Positions 16,804-25,910 of a stretch of 64,000 nt of DNA are shown piece after piece. The position numbers and the translations under genes were made by a program. How positions within the stretch are numbered: position 1 is the stretch's first letter; each line of letters starts with the position of its first letter. The stretch comes from Allomuricauda sp. (GTDB lineage: Bacteria; Bacteroidota; Bacteroidia; Flavobacteriales; Flavobacteriaceae), in assembly GCF_013911645.1 (NCBI RefSeq), contig NZ_JACESV010000001.1, positions 124,001-188,000 on the forward strand. The letters are read 5' to 3'. Below the pieces are notes generated by a model. That model saw only the letters and a program-made list of their open reading frames with translations, made no database searches and had not been told where the DNA came from.

Positions 16804-17694
16804 TTACATCTGCAATCTCATGAACAATTCATGGGTATTGTTGTCCAGCCCGTCAATGGGGTTTTGGATGGAGGTCTCATAGGCATAGCCCAAATTGAAT
16901 CCGTTGCTGATATTGAACAGGAACAGTCCGCTGATGCTTTCATCGTACCTATAGCTGGCGCCAAACTCAAAGCGTTCCCCAAAGTCCAGGATGCCCGTCA
17001 GTTCCACGGATATGGGGGAGGCATCCACGTAGCGCAACATCCCCATGGTCTTCAGATCCAAGGTTTTGCCCAAGAGAAAGGTATATCCCCCGCTGAGGTA
17101 GGCGTGCATGCGGTCGGTTCCCAAATAGGCATTTCCATCGCGTTCCTGCAAGCGATCCGGGGTCAACAACTTTGGAACGGACAGGGACGCAAAATACCTA
17201 TCGTGCTTTAAATAGACCCCTGCCCCTACATTGGGGGTGAAACGGCTATCGTAGTCCATCAAGGTTCCATCTTGGCCAACCCCATAGGTGACAAGGCCAT
17301 TGGTGTTTGCATCATAGGAGTTGGCACTTCCCTTGATCCCGAAGTATAGCCTGTGGTCTTCATCCAATTGGATGTTGTAAGAGACATCGATGGCCATCCA
17401 GGTCTGCTGTTCTATAAAAGTTTTATCGTTGAGAATGGAAACCCCTAGACCGACATTTTTTCCAACCGGCATCCCAAAAATGGCACTTTGGCTCTCGGGG
17501 GCACCTTCAACGCCCGCCCATTGGCTCCTGATGCCCAAGGAGAGCTCGGCAGCCTCCGAGCTTCCGGCAAAGGCGGGGTTGTAGATGTTCATGTTGTAGC
17601 GGTAAAAGGTATAGTTGGGGTCCTGCTGAGCGCTTACCGAGAAGGAAAGCACAAGGAACAGGGCCAGTAATTGTATATTATTGAAAAGTTTCAT
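16804..17694 (-). CDS. PorP/SprF-family type IX secretion membrane protein
   Basis: A 296-residue outer-membrane beta-barrel protein. It has a signal peptide ending near VSAQ, then the family-typical opening QQDPNYTFYRYNMNIYNPAFAGS, and alternating beta-strands to the end. SprF-like proteins are partners that help T9SS secrete or anchor giant adhesins of the SprB kind. The gene begins 33 bp after the stop of the 2107-residue adhesin gene, the standard partner arrangement, so the two are very likely co-transcribed and this copy dedicated to that adhesin. Confidence 0.9.
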   Translation of the reverse strand: MKLFNNIQLLALFLVLSFSVSAQQDPNYTFYRYNMNIYNPAFAGSSEAAELSLGIRSQWAGVEGAPESQSAIFGMPVGKNVGLGVSILNDKTFIEQQTWMAIDVSYNIQLDEDHRLYFGIKGSANSYDANTNGLVTYGVGQDGTLMDYDSRFTPNVGAGVYLKHDRYFASLSVPKLLTPDRLQERDGNAYLGTDRMHAYLSGGYTFLLGKTLDLKTMGMLRYVDASPISVELTGILDFGERFEFGASYRYDESISGLFLFNISNGFNLGYAYETSIQNPIDGLDNNTHELFMRLQM

Positions 17695-17727
17695 CTGTTT
17701 TGTATGGTGTTTTTTGTTCTGTTGGTA

Positions 17728-20700
17728 TTAATAGTTGATGAAAATCCAGCCCTGCAATGGAGCGCTGCCGTCCCCTAGGTCGATGACATATAGGTAGGAA
17801 CCTGCGGGAAGTTTTTCACTTCTGTCCTTGTAGAAACCTTCCCAGTCATTTTTGTATGATCTGGTGGTCAATACCTCATGTCCCCATCGGTTGTAAACTT
17901 TCACTACATTATTTGGGTAGTTTTCGATGCCGGGAATCATCCAGGTATCGTTGTTGCCGTCGCCGTTGGGCGTAAAGGCCTGGGCGGGGACCAAAGTAGG
18001 TGTTACCGGTGTATCTTCTTCTTCTGGAACAAAAAAGCTGGTATCGTCCAACGGATCTGTATTGTTTGCCAGTTCATCCTCATCCGAATCCCCATCGTTG
18101 TCATCATCGGTATCGGAGTTATTGCCAATTCCGTCACCATCCGTGTCCGTATCCTCGGTTTCATCCAAGGGGAAGGCATCTTCGTCATCCGGAGTACCAT
18201 CGTTGTCATCATCGGTATCGGAATTATTGCCAATTCCGTCACCATCCGTGTCCGTATCCTCGGTTTCATCCAAGGGGAAGGCATCTTCGTCATCCGGAGT
18301 ACCATCGTTGTCATCATCGGTATCGGAGTTATTGCCAATTCCGTCACCATCCGTGTCCGTATCCTCGGTTTCATCCAAGGGGAAGACATCCTCGTCATCC
18401 GGAGTACCATCGTTGTCATCATCGGTATCGGAATTATTGCCAATTCCGTCACCATCCGTGTCCGTATCCTCGGTTTCATCCAAGGGGAAGGCATCCTCGT
18501 CATCCGGAGTACCGTCGTTGTCATCATCGATATCGGAATTATTGCCAATCCCGTCGCCATCCGTATCCGTATCCTCAGTTTCATCCAAGGGGAAGGCATC
18601 CTCGTTATCCGGAGTACCGTCGTTGTCATTATCGGTGTCACAAGAATCAGCTATGGAATCCCCATCCGTATCTTCTCCGGTCAAGGTAAGTATTGCTGTC
18701 TCCATTTTAACATTGCCATTAATGTCCGTTGCTGCTATCATGATGGTGTAATCCCCTAAATCGGCACAGTCAAAATCCGTACGGTCAATACTTATGCTTG
18801 CTATACCGCAACTGTCATAACTGTCAACTACAAAGGCTTCTGCTGTGATGCTGACCGACCCCGTGTCATTTAATTGGATTGCAACATTCTGTACTGTTAT
18901 TGTTGGCTCAGTAACGTCCATTAATGTGACATTGAAAGTGGTGCTATTGGTATTCCCGTTGCCATCATCGGCAGTAAGCGTAATGGTTTGTAGTGTTCCG
19001 TGCCCACTGATCACGGTGCCCTCGATCGGCGATTGGGTTACCGTCGCCGTTCCGCAATTATCCGTTGCGGTCGTCAATCCCGTATAGTTGGGAACGGTAA
19101 AATTGCAGTTGGCATCCAGATTTTCCTCTATACTCGTTACAGCGGTCAAAGTCGGGGCTGTCACGTCCACCAATGTAACATCAAAAGTGGTGCTGTCGGT
19201 ATTTCCGTTCCCGTCATCGGCCGTTAATGTTATTGTTTGAACCGTTCCGTGCCCGCTGATCACGGTGCCCGCATTCGGCAATTGGGTGACCGTCGCCGTT
19301 CCACAATTATCCGTTGCGGTCGTCAATCCCGTATAATCTGGAACGGTAAAATTGCAGTTGGCATCCAGATCTTCCTCTATACTCGTTATAGCGGTCAATG
19401 TCGGCACAGTCGCGTCCACCAATGTGACATCAAAAGTGGTGCTGTCGGTATTTCCGTTCCCGTCATCGGCCGTCAATGTTATTGTTTGTACCGTTCCGTG
19501 CCCGCTGATCACGGTGCCCGCGATCGGTGATTGGCTGACTGTCACTGTCCCACAATTATCCGTTGCGGTCGTCAATCCCGTATAATCGGGAACGGTAAAA
19601 TTGCAGTTGGCATCCAGATCTTCCTCTCTATCCGATACGGCGGTCAATGTTGGCACAGTCGCGTCCACCAATGTGACATCAAAAGTGGTGCTTTCGGTAT
19701 TCCCGTTTCCATCATCGGCCGTCAATGTTATTGTTTGAGCCGTTCCGTGTCCACTGATCACGGTGCCCGCAATCGGCGATTGGGTTACTGTCGCCGTTCC
19801 ACAATTATCCGTTGCGGTCGTCAACCCCGTATAATCGGGAACGGTAAAATTGCAGTTGGTATCCAAGTCTTCCTCCTTATCCGTTACGGCGGTCAAAGTC
19901 GGGGCCGTCACGTCCACCAATGTGACATCAAAAGTGGTGCTGTCGGTATTTCCGTTCCCGTCATCGGCCGTTAATGTTATTGTTTGAGCCGTTCCGTGCC
20001 CGCTGATCACGGTGCCCGCATTCGGCAATTGGGTGACCGTCGCCGTTCCACAATTGTCCGTTGCGCTTGTCAATCCCGTATAATCGGGAACGGTAAAATT
20101 GCAGTTGGCATCCAGATTTTCCTCTCTATCCGATACTGCTGTCAATGTTGGCGGGATAAGATCATTAAAGGTTACATCAAAGGTTTGTGTCCCTATTTCA
20201 CCTAAACTATCCTCAATTGAAACCGTAATGGTGCTTGTTCCCGACGCATCCAATACAGGTGTTATTGCCAAGGAACGGGTATTGCCGCTTCCCGTAACTA
20301 TAATGTCCGTATTTGCAACCACACTTGTATTTGAAGATGCTGCGGTAACCACAAAGTTATTGTCCCCCGGAAAAGTATCCGTGATTGTCAAAGCAAGTCC
20401 CGAAATCGAACCGTTGATACATTCAGACTGGTTTGTTATTACAGAACCTGAAGGTGTATCGTTGGATGTGGTCGCAAAAGAAACTTCACTGCCGTAGCTC
20501 GTCCCTTCGCTATTGATGGCATACGCACGAACGTAATAAGTTGTCCCCTCGGTAAGCCCTGTGATTTCCTGCGTAAAACTACCATCTCCGGAACCAATTT
20601 GCACTTTGGTGTCAGCCGTTGTTGGTGTGCCTGTGGTGTTGTAAACAATACCGCGTTCGGTTACGGATGCCCCACCGTTGTCGGTTACGTTACCACCAAG

Positions 20701-23700
20701 GGTAGCTGCGGTATGGGCAATGCCTGAGGCAGTTGTGGTAGTTACGGTTGGTACTTCAAGTAAATTGATGGTTATTGTAAACGTCTGATTGGTCAATTCA
20801 CCACCGTCTGGGTCGCTTACCTTAAATTCAAAACTATCTGCGTTCTGATCAGCAACAGTATTCGTATATCTGATACGGTCATTGTTAACATCGTCTAAGG
20901 TGAAAGTGGCATTTTCAACCAGTTCAACATCTCCGGCCTCAAATACGGTACTTGGATTGGAGTCTATAAACAAAATACCGTGTGATACTGCCGAGGTAAT
21001 AGTAAATGTAATATCTATGCCACCCCCTGTTTCGGCATCGGTAGCGTTCAATTTACCTGAATCGATAAGTTCCGTTGTTCCTTCATTAAGGGTTAACCCG
21101 TTGTTTACTGTTACCGTAGGGATCTGATTTATCGTAATGTTAAACGTCTGATTGGTCAATTCCCCACCGTCTGGGTCGCTCAGCGTAAACCCAAAACTAT
21201 CCGAGGTCTGATTACCTACAGTATTGGTGTACCTGAGTCTGTTATTGTTAATATCATCTTGTGTAAATGTTGCGTTTACCAAAAGTTCTTCTTCCCCGGA
21301 ATCGAACGTATTGTTAAGATTGGCATCAAGAAACAATGTCCCATGGGCAACGGCACTGGTAATCGTTGCGGTCAGTTGGGCATCATCCATAGTTTCATCA
21401 TCATTAAAATGTAATTTACCACTATCAATATTTCCAGTTTCTCCTTCTGTTACCGTTAATCCGGTATTGGCATCCACTATTGGAGCTGCATTGGGAGCAC
21501 TCGTTGTAAAATTCACCACCCCGCCATAAGTTGTTCCCTCAGTATTGGTTGCATAGGCTTGGTAATAATAGGTAGTGGATGCACTCAGTCCTGAAATAGC
21601 TTCGTTAAAAACACCTGTACCACTTCCATCATCAGGCACATTAGTTACTCCACCTTCGCCAAGGGTTGGGGTATTGTCGGAACTGGAATAGACGAAACCT
21701 CTAGCAGAAACAGTTGCGCCGCCATCAGAGGTTACATCGCCATTTAAAGTGGCTCCTGTCGCGGTGATGGATGACGCAGCCGTGGTGGATGCGGTTGGTG
21801 CACTAAGGGTAATTTCCGCTGGTGAATAGGTTACATCACTTAAAATAGTGGTAGCATTATTGTCAGGACTTCCGGTAAATGTAATCCTAAACTCATCGAT
21901 TGAATCAAAATTACTGTTATCGGAAACATCTATATTTTGAATGACATTTTGGGTGAATGTAATTGATTTGGTCGCACCGCTTACTGCAGAACCATTATCA
22001 AATCCTGTCAAGGTGGCACTTGAAGTTGTACTAATGTTAAACCCTATTGTAATATTTTCAAGCTGAAAGTTTGTACCATCTGTACGTTTAAAGCTATAAT
22101 ATGAATGTGGTGGATTCATTGTGAATGTGATTGCGTCACCATCACCCGATGTGTTTCGCGCAACGATTCCATTTCCTCCTCCCACTGATTCAAAAGTGTA
22201 ATTTATCCCGTCTTCGGCCATGGTAAGGTTTCCTGAGCGTGGGGAAGGGCCAAAGGAAGCAATTGCAAGATAGCCTCCCGTAAATTCCAGAGTTGTTTGA
22301 TCACTTGGCGCTGCATCCGTTCCAAAACTCAACACCCCGCCATAAGTTGTTCCCTCAGTATTGGTGGCATAGGCTTGGTAATAATAGGTAGTGGACGCAC
22401 TCAGTCCAGAAATAGCTTCGCTAAAAACACCTGTGCTGCTGCCATTAGACATATCAGTTACACCAGTTTCCCCAAGAGTTGGGGTATTGTCGGAACTGGA
22501 ATAGACGAAACCTCTAGCAGAAACAGTTACGCCGCCATCAGAGGTTACATCGCCATTTAAAGTGGCTCCTGTGGCAGTGATGGAGGTAGCCGCAGATGTA
22601 GTCAGTGTGGGTGGTTGAGTTGTTACCTGGAAATCATCTAAAATGATATCATCTATTTCAAAATAAGCTCCACTACTGGGTGCTTGCAGCGTAAAAGAAG
22701 TGATATCCTGGAAATAAGCTGCATTCACATTGCCGGCAACATCGATATAGGTTAATTCTCCCACCCCATCCAGTGGTGGGTTTATGGTGATATTTCCTTT
22801 ATCTGTGGAAAGGGTATAATCGGTTGGATTGGTATCCGAATCACCCTGATGAGAAATATAAAATCCTTGTAAGTCAAAGCTATTGCCGGCTTCAATTTCA
22901 AAATCTACCTGCGTTTCGAGCGCATTCCATCCGAAATAAAGTCCTTCAGAACCATTGTATGCCCATCCTTTTTCTGAACCTTTAAAAACATTATCCGCTG
23001 TGGCCGTGATCGTAAATGACGGGTCGATATCATTATCTTCTACCGTCAGAGTTTGGGTATTCCAGCCGGTATAGGTAGCGGTGGCCGATTCAAAATCAAA
23101 CTTTTCGCCTGAAACAGCAGAAGTCACAAAACTCTCCTCATTCCCATAACTTGTTCCTTCGCCATTAATGGCATAAGCGCGCACATAATAGGTGGTTTCC
23201 GCAGTAAGGCCGGTAATAGCTTCAGAAAATGAACCCGTTCCGCTTCCAACCTGTACTTTATTGTCGGCTGTGGTAGGATTTGAGCTGATGGCATACACAA
23301 ATCCATATTCTGTCACCGTATCACCGCCATCATCGGTTACGTTGCCGCTTAGGGTAGCTCCGGTGGCGGTGATGGATGAGGCAGCTGAGGTGGTTACCGT
23401 TGGGGCAGTTGCTGGGAAAACGGCTGGCTCAAAATCGAAGTTATCAAAAGACAAGGATGGTCCATTTATTACTCCAACATTCGGGTCCGTCCCTGTAAAA
23501 GTTACTCGCTGTACATTTTCCCAATCAGAGTTGAAGGTTAAAGTGCCATCTTGTAGCGTGGGAACAGATTCTAATCTGTTATAACTGATTGAACCACTGC
23601 CATCGCTGACGGCCATATTTAAGTTATCCGAAGCAATTTCTACTCCGTTTTCATCAAATCCCCTCACAATGAAATTTTCAGTTCTGGAACTAGTCATACC

Positions 23701-24051
23701 ATCTACATTGCTGATAGCAAATGATACGAGTTTAAAAGGGGAACCATTTGCTGATTCAAACCCAATCATGGTCGTTCCCGCCTCGGGCATCAAAAAAGAA
23801 AAGTACCGGTTGCTTGAAGGAAAGGCAGTCTGGCCTAATGTTCCATCTGTACCAATAGCAGTTTGTTTTGATGTATAATCAGAAAAAAATACCAAGTCGC
23901 CAACCGTTCTGCCATTGGCACCTACTTGAACAGTAGCACCATCATTCGGATAGCTTTCGAAATTTTCATCCGAAGGTGCCTGAGCATGAACAACTGATGA
24001 AGTGATACTAAAAAATAATAGAAATAAAATAGAGTAGGCCGTTATTTTCAT
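17728..24051 (-). CDS. Giant T9SS-secreted repeat adhesin (SprB-like)
   Basis: A 2107-residue cell-surface protein. In order: signal peptide (1-23, VVHAQ); jelly-roll/beta regions alternating with four FN3-like repeats (each with SSITATGATL, GFVY and TTYYYQAYA or similar); two cadherin-like repeats (TVTEGETGNIDSG and LTLNEGTTELIDSG); five nearly identical 83-residue HYR-like repeats; a sixth diverged one; about six 35-residue thrombospondin type-3 Ca-binding repeats (DTDGDGIGNNSDTDDDNDG); and a C-terminal gliding-motility domain (TPNGDGNNDTW, YNRWGHEV, GSYLYVIDL). The last is the CHU_C type-B T9SS sorting signal. Expected role is surface adhesion or gliding, with the SprF partner at 16804. 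Confidence 0.92.
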   Translation of the reverse strand: MKITAYSILFLLFFSITSSVVHAQAPSDENFESYPNDGATVQVGANGRTVGDLVFFSDYTSKQTAIGTDGTLGQTAFPSSNRYFSFLMPEAGTTMIGFESANGSPFKLVSFAISNVDGMTSSRTENFIVRGFDENGVEIASDNLNMAVSDGSGSISYNRLESVPTLQDGTLTFNSDWENVQRVTFTGTDPNVGVINGPSLSFDNFDFEPAVFPATAPTVTTSAASSITATGATLSGNVTDDGGDTVTEYGFVYAISSNPTTADNKVQVGSGTGSFSEAITGLTAETTYYVRAYAINGEGTSYGNEESFVTSAVSGEKFDFESATATYTGWNTQTLTVEDNDIDPSFTITATADNVFKGSEKGWAYNGSEGLYFGWNALETQVDFEIEAGNSFDLQGFYISHQGDSDTNPTDYTLSTDKGNITINPPLDGVGELTYIDVAGNVNAAYFQDITSFTLQAPSSGAYFEIDDIILDDFQVTTQPPTLTTSAATSITATGATLNGDVTSDGGVTVSARGFVYSSSDNTPTLGETGVTDMSNGSSTGVFSEAISGLSASTTYYYQAYATNTEGTTYGGVLSFGTDAAPSDQTTLEFTGGYLAIASFGPSPRSGNLTMAEDGINYTFESVGGGNGIVARNTSGDGDAITFTMNPPHSYYSFKRTDGTNFQLENITIGFNISTTSSATLTGFDNGSAVSGATKSITFTQNVIQNIDVSDNSNFDSIDEFRITFTGSPDNNATTILSDVTYSPAEITLSAPTASTTAASSITATGATLNGDVTSDGGATVSARGFVYSSSDNTPTLGEGGVTNVPDDGSGTGVFNEAISGLSASTTYYYQAYATNTEGTTYGGVVNFTTSAPNAAPIVDANTGLTVTEGETGNIDSGKLHFNDDETMDDAQLTATITSAVAHGTLFLDANLNNTFDSGEEELLVNATFTQDDINNNRLRYTNTVGNQTSDSFGFTLSDPDGGELTNQTFNITINQIPTVTVNNGLTLNEGTTELIDSGKLNATDAETGGGIDITFTITSAVSHGILFIDSNPSTVFEAGDVELVENATFTLDDVNNDRIRYTNTVADQNADSFEFKVSDPDGGELTNQTFTITINLLEVPTVTTTTASGIAHTAATLGGNVTDNGGASVTERGIVYNTTGTPTTADTKVQIGSGDGSFTQEITGLTEGTTYYVRAYAINSEGTSYGSEVSFATTSNDTPSGSVITNQSECINGSISGLALTITDTFPGDNNFVVTAASSNTSVVANTDIIVTGSGNTRSLAITPVLDASGTSTITVSIEDSLGEIGTQTFDVTFNDLIPPTLTAVSDREENLDANCNFTVPDYTGLTSATDNCGTATVTQLPNAGTVISGHGTAQTITLTADDGNGNTDSTTFDVTLVDVTAPTLTAVTDKEEDLDTNCNFTVPDYTGLTTATDNCGTATVTQSPIAGTVISGHGTAQTITLTADDGNGNTESTTFDVTLVDATVPTLTAVSDREEDLDANCNFTVPDYTGLTTATDNCGTVTVSQSPIAGTVISGHGTVQTITLTADDGNGNTDSTTFDVTLVDATVPTLTAITSIEEDLDANCNFTVPDYTGLTTATDNCGTATVTQLPNAGTVISGHGTVQTITLTADDGNGNTDSTTFDVTLVDVTAPTLTAVTSIEENLDANCNFTVPNYTGLTTATDNCGTATVTQSPIEGTVISGHGTLQTITLTADDGNGNTNSTTFNVTLMDVTEPTITVQNVAIQLNDTGSVSITAEAFVVDSYDSCGIASISIDRTDFDCADLGDYTIMIAATDINGNVKMETAILTLTGEDTDGDSIADSCDTDNDNDGTPDNEDAFPLDETEDTDTDGDGIGNNSDIDDDNDGTPDDEDAFPLDETEDTDTDGDGIGNNSDTDDDNDGTPDDEDVFPLDETEDTDTDGDGIGNNSDTDDDNDGTPDDEDAFPLDETEDTDTDGDGIGNNSDTDDDNDGTPDDEDAFPLDETEDTDTDGDGIGNNSDTDDDNDGDSDEDELANNTDPLDDTSFFVPEEEDTPVTPTLVPAQAFTPNGDGNNDTWMIPGIENYPNNVVKVYNRWGHEVLTTRSYKNDWEGFYKDRSEKLPAGSYLYVIDLGDGSAPLQGWIFINY
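18080..18660 (-). repeat. 105-bp tandem repeats coding thrombospondin type-3 units
   Basis: At least five direct repeats with a 105-bp period (for example ATTGCCAATTCCGTC at 18121 and 18226), each coding a 35-residue Asp-rich Ca-binding unit. Neighbouring units differ by only a few bases. Low divergence suggests recent expansion or gene conversion, so copy number could vary between strains. Confidence 0.85.
18906..20150 (-). repeat. 249-bp tandem repeats coding HYR-like units
   Basis: Five direct repeats with an exact 249-bp period (CACGGTGCC recurs at 19012 and 19261), each coding 83 residues with a conserved pair of Cys (DANCNF and TDNCGT). The flanking sixth unit toward the C-terminus is strongly diverged. 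Confidence 0.85.
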
Positions 24052-24819
24052 GAAGGAAAAGTGTTAAGCTTTTTTAAAACAGGGCAATACTATAACATTA
24101 TACTTTTTCCTACATATAAATGTTGTGAATGTAGATATTTATGATGCTTAAACTTATTTGTTTTGTAGGTATAATATTGTTAAATTATTATTGTTTGAAT
24201 ACAAAAAATTGGAACTGGCTGTAAGTCGGCTTTGTATTCACCAATTCTGAAACCATCATATTCTAGCTCCATATCTTACATTTTTTATGTATTCCATTAT
24301 TTATTAGTCTGTTACATAAAAAACGGGCACGGTTTACTTGCACATACTACATTTCACTGAACTATGCGAGGGTAACGCAGCAGCGGTATGCAGGGAACTG
24401 GAACTGAACCCTTAGGTATCGGGGTGTTGGTGCAGGGCGCCAAAAAAAAATGGGAAGAACGGTTTCCCTGGAAATGGAACCCTCAAGTTTACAGATGAAC
24501 AAAGGCCGTTATCGGTTTATGAACAAAAAAAGTAACATAGAGTTGCTGTTTAAAAATAGGGTTTTCAAATGAGTGGTCAAATATCCTTTTGGCCTCATAA
24601 AGGATAAAAAAATCTTTTATCGTTATTTTTGTTTCTCACTGTATGCACAAACATGGATAACCAAAATAGTGTGATTGTCCCATTTGAACCTAAGTCCCGA
24701 TCCAATGCGAATACTATAGTTCATATTTTACAAAGTTTTTTGATTACATTTTCGTAACTATTGGACAGCAGTATTGGTACCCATGTACCATTCATTATCA
24801 ACAAAATTTTTAGATACCC
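24052..24819. other. Intergenic region between adhesin and kinase genes
   Basis: Contains the decayed IS3 fragment at 24347-24535 and otherwise no gene. TGGTCAAAT at 24574-24582 matches the first half of the tandem dyads upstream of the sigma-54 promoter at 27366. A short dyad TGGT-N8-ACCA lies at 24775-24790, just before the kinase start. Confidence 0.4.
24347..24535 (+). pseudogene. Decayed IS3-family OrfA transposase fragment
   Basis: One reading frame gives LHFTELCEGNAAAVCRELEL, then a stop codon at 24413, then about 40 codons containing NGFPGNGTLKFTDEQR before another stop at 24533. The FPGNG...LT(D/E)EQ block following a helix-turn-helix with GNAAAVxRELEL is characteristic of IS3-family OrfA. 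The piece lacks both ends, and neither OrfB nor terminal inverted repeats are visible, so it is an inactive remnant. Confidence 0.6.
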
Positions 24820-25905
24820 ATGATAAATACCGATCAAAAGTTAAAGGAACGGGTCAAAGAGTTGACTTGTCTCTATGAGGTCACTTCAATCATAGTGAAT
24901 TCCGGATACGACGAACTGTCCACTTCCTTGGAAGCCATCGCCTATTGTTTAAAAAGGGGGTGGCGGTTTCCTGAAGAAGCCGAGGCAGCAATGTCCATTG
25001 GTGCATATCAGGTACAGACCAGTGGATTCAAGGAGCAAATGACCTGCCTATCTTGTGATGTCATTGTATTCAATAAAGTAGAAGGGGTCATATCCGTAGG
25101 TTATCCAGCTTCATCCTACACTCTTGAAGACTTTCTTCCAGAAGAGCAGACCCTACTGAAAAATGTATGCCTGGCCGTCGGTAACCTTATGGAACGCAAG
25201 CAGATCCATGATAGCGAAGAGGAAACGAAAAGACAAATGGAACGTAACGATCGTTTGCATATCATGGGAGAGATTACTGCCGGAATAGCCCATGAACTCA
25301 ACACTCCTTTAGCCAATATTTTGGGATTTGCCGAATTGTTGCTGGATGAAACTACCGATACGAGGACCAGAAGGGATTTACAAACGATTTTGGACAATGC
25401 CATTTTCAGTAGGGAAATCGTAAAGAAACTGATGTTCTTTACCTGTGAAATGCCACAACAGATGGAATTGATCGAACTAAATAAGGTAGTGGACAGTGTG
25501 ATACGTCTGATGGGGCCATCCCTTAGGGCAAAACAATTATCGGTCATCAAATCCTACGACAATGATGATTTCCGGATTCGGGCCAATACGGTTCAATTGA
25601 CCCAGGTCATGTTCAACCTCATTATGAACGCGGCCTACTACTCACCTGTACACGGAGAAATAAAGGTAGAGATACTTAATGGGGAACAAAAGATTATCAT
25701 TAATATCATCGATCAAGGGGAAGGCATTGCACCTAATCAGGAAAACAAGGTATTTGAACCATTTTATACCACCAAACCAATCGGGGAAGGGACTGGTCTT
25801 GGTCTAAGTGTCGTTCACGGAATCATCAAAAGTTATAAGGGCACCATTACACATAGGCCCAATGTGCCAAAAGGTACTATTTTTACCATCGAGTTCCCAA
25901 ATTGA
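24820..25905 (+). CDS. Cytoplasmic sensor histidine kinase (NtrB-like)
   Basis: A 361-residue kinase without membrane segments. Residues 1-125 form a GAF-like sensory region with a Cys cluster (Cys75 and Cys78, MTCLSCD), then a short coiled coil. The HisKA domain has His158 in GIAHELNTPLANI, and the HATPase domain shows NLIMNAAYYSP, DQGEGI, FEPFYTTK and GTGLGLSV. The cognate regulator gene starts only 5 bp after the stop, or overlaps it if the upstream TTG is used. The soluble GAF-like sensor suggests an internal cue (redox, metabolite or light); the Cys pair could be the sensing site, but this is inference. Confidence 0.85.
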   Translation: MINTDQKLKERVKELTCLYEVTSIIVNSGYDELSTSLEAIAYCLKRGWRFPEEAEAAMSIGAYQVQTSGFKEQMTCLSCDVIVFNKVEGVISVGYPASSYTLEDFLPEEQTLLKNVCLAVGNLMERKQIHDSEEETKRQMERNDRLHIMGEITAGIAHELNTPLANILGFAELLLDETTDTRTRRDLQTILDNAIFSREIVKKLMFFTCEMPQQMELIELNKVVDSVIRLMGPSLRAKQLSVIKSYDNDDFRIRANTVQLTQVMFNLIMNAAYYSPVHGEIKVEILNGEQKIIINIIDQGEGIAPNQENKVFEPFYTTKPIGEGTGLGLSVVHGIIKSYKGTITHRPNVPKGTIFTIEFPN

Positions 25906-25910
25906 CGCCC

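Noticed and set aside
16600..17211. 203-codon forward frame
   Set aside because: Mostly antisense to the SprF-like gene, with no recognisable domain or plausible start context.
17878..18759. Long open frames on the strand opposite the adhesin (up to 293 codons)
   Set aside because: They are shadows of the 105-bp repeats coding Asp-rich units; the repeat period keeps antisense frames open, and the translations are low-complexity.
18080..20150. Regular direct repeats resembling a CRISPR array
   Set aside because: Periods are 105 and 249 bp, units are coding throughout, and there are no unique spacers between short conserved repeats.
24330..24346. GGGCAC...TTGCA resembling a second sigma-54 promoter upstream of the kinase gene
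   Set aside because: The GG and GC are 12 bases apart, not the required 10.
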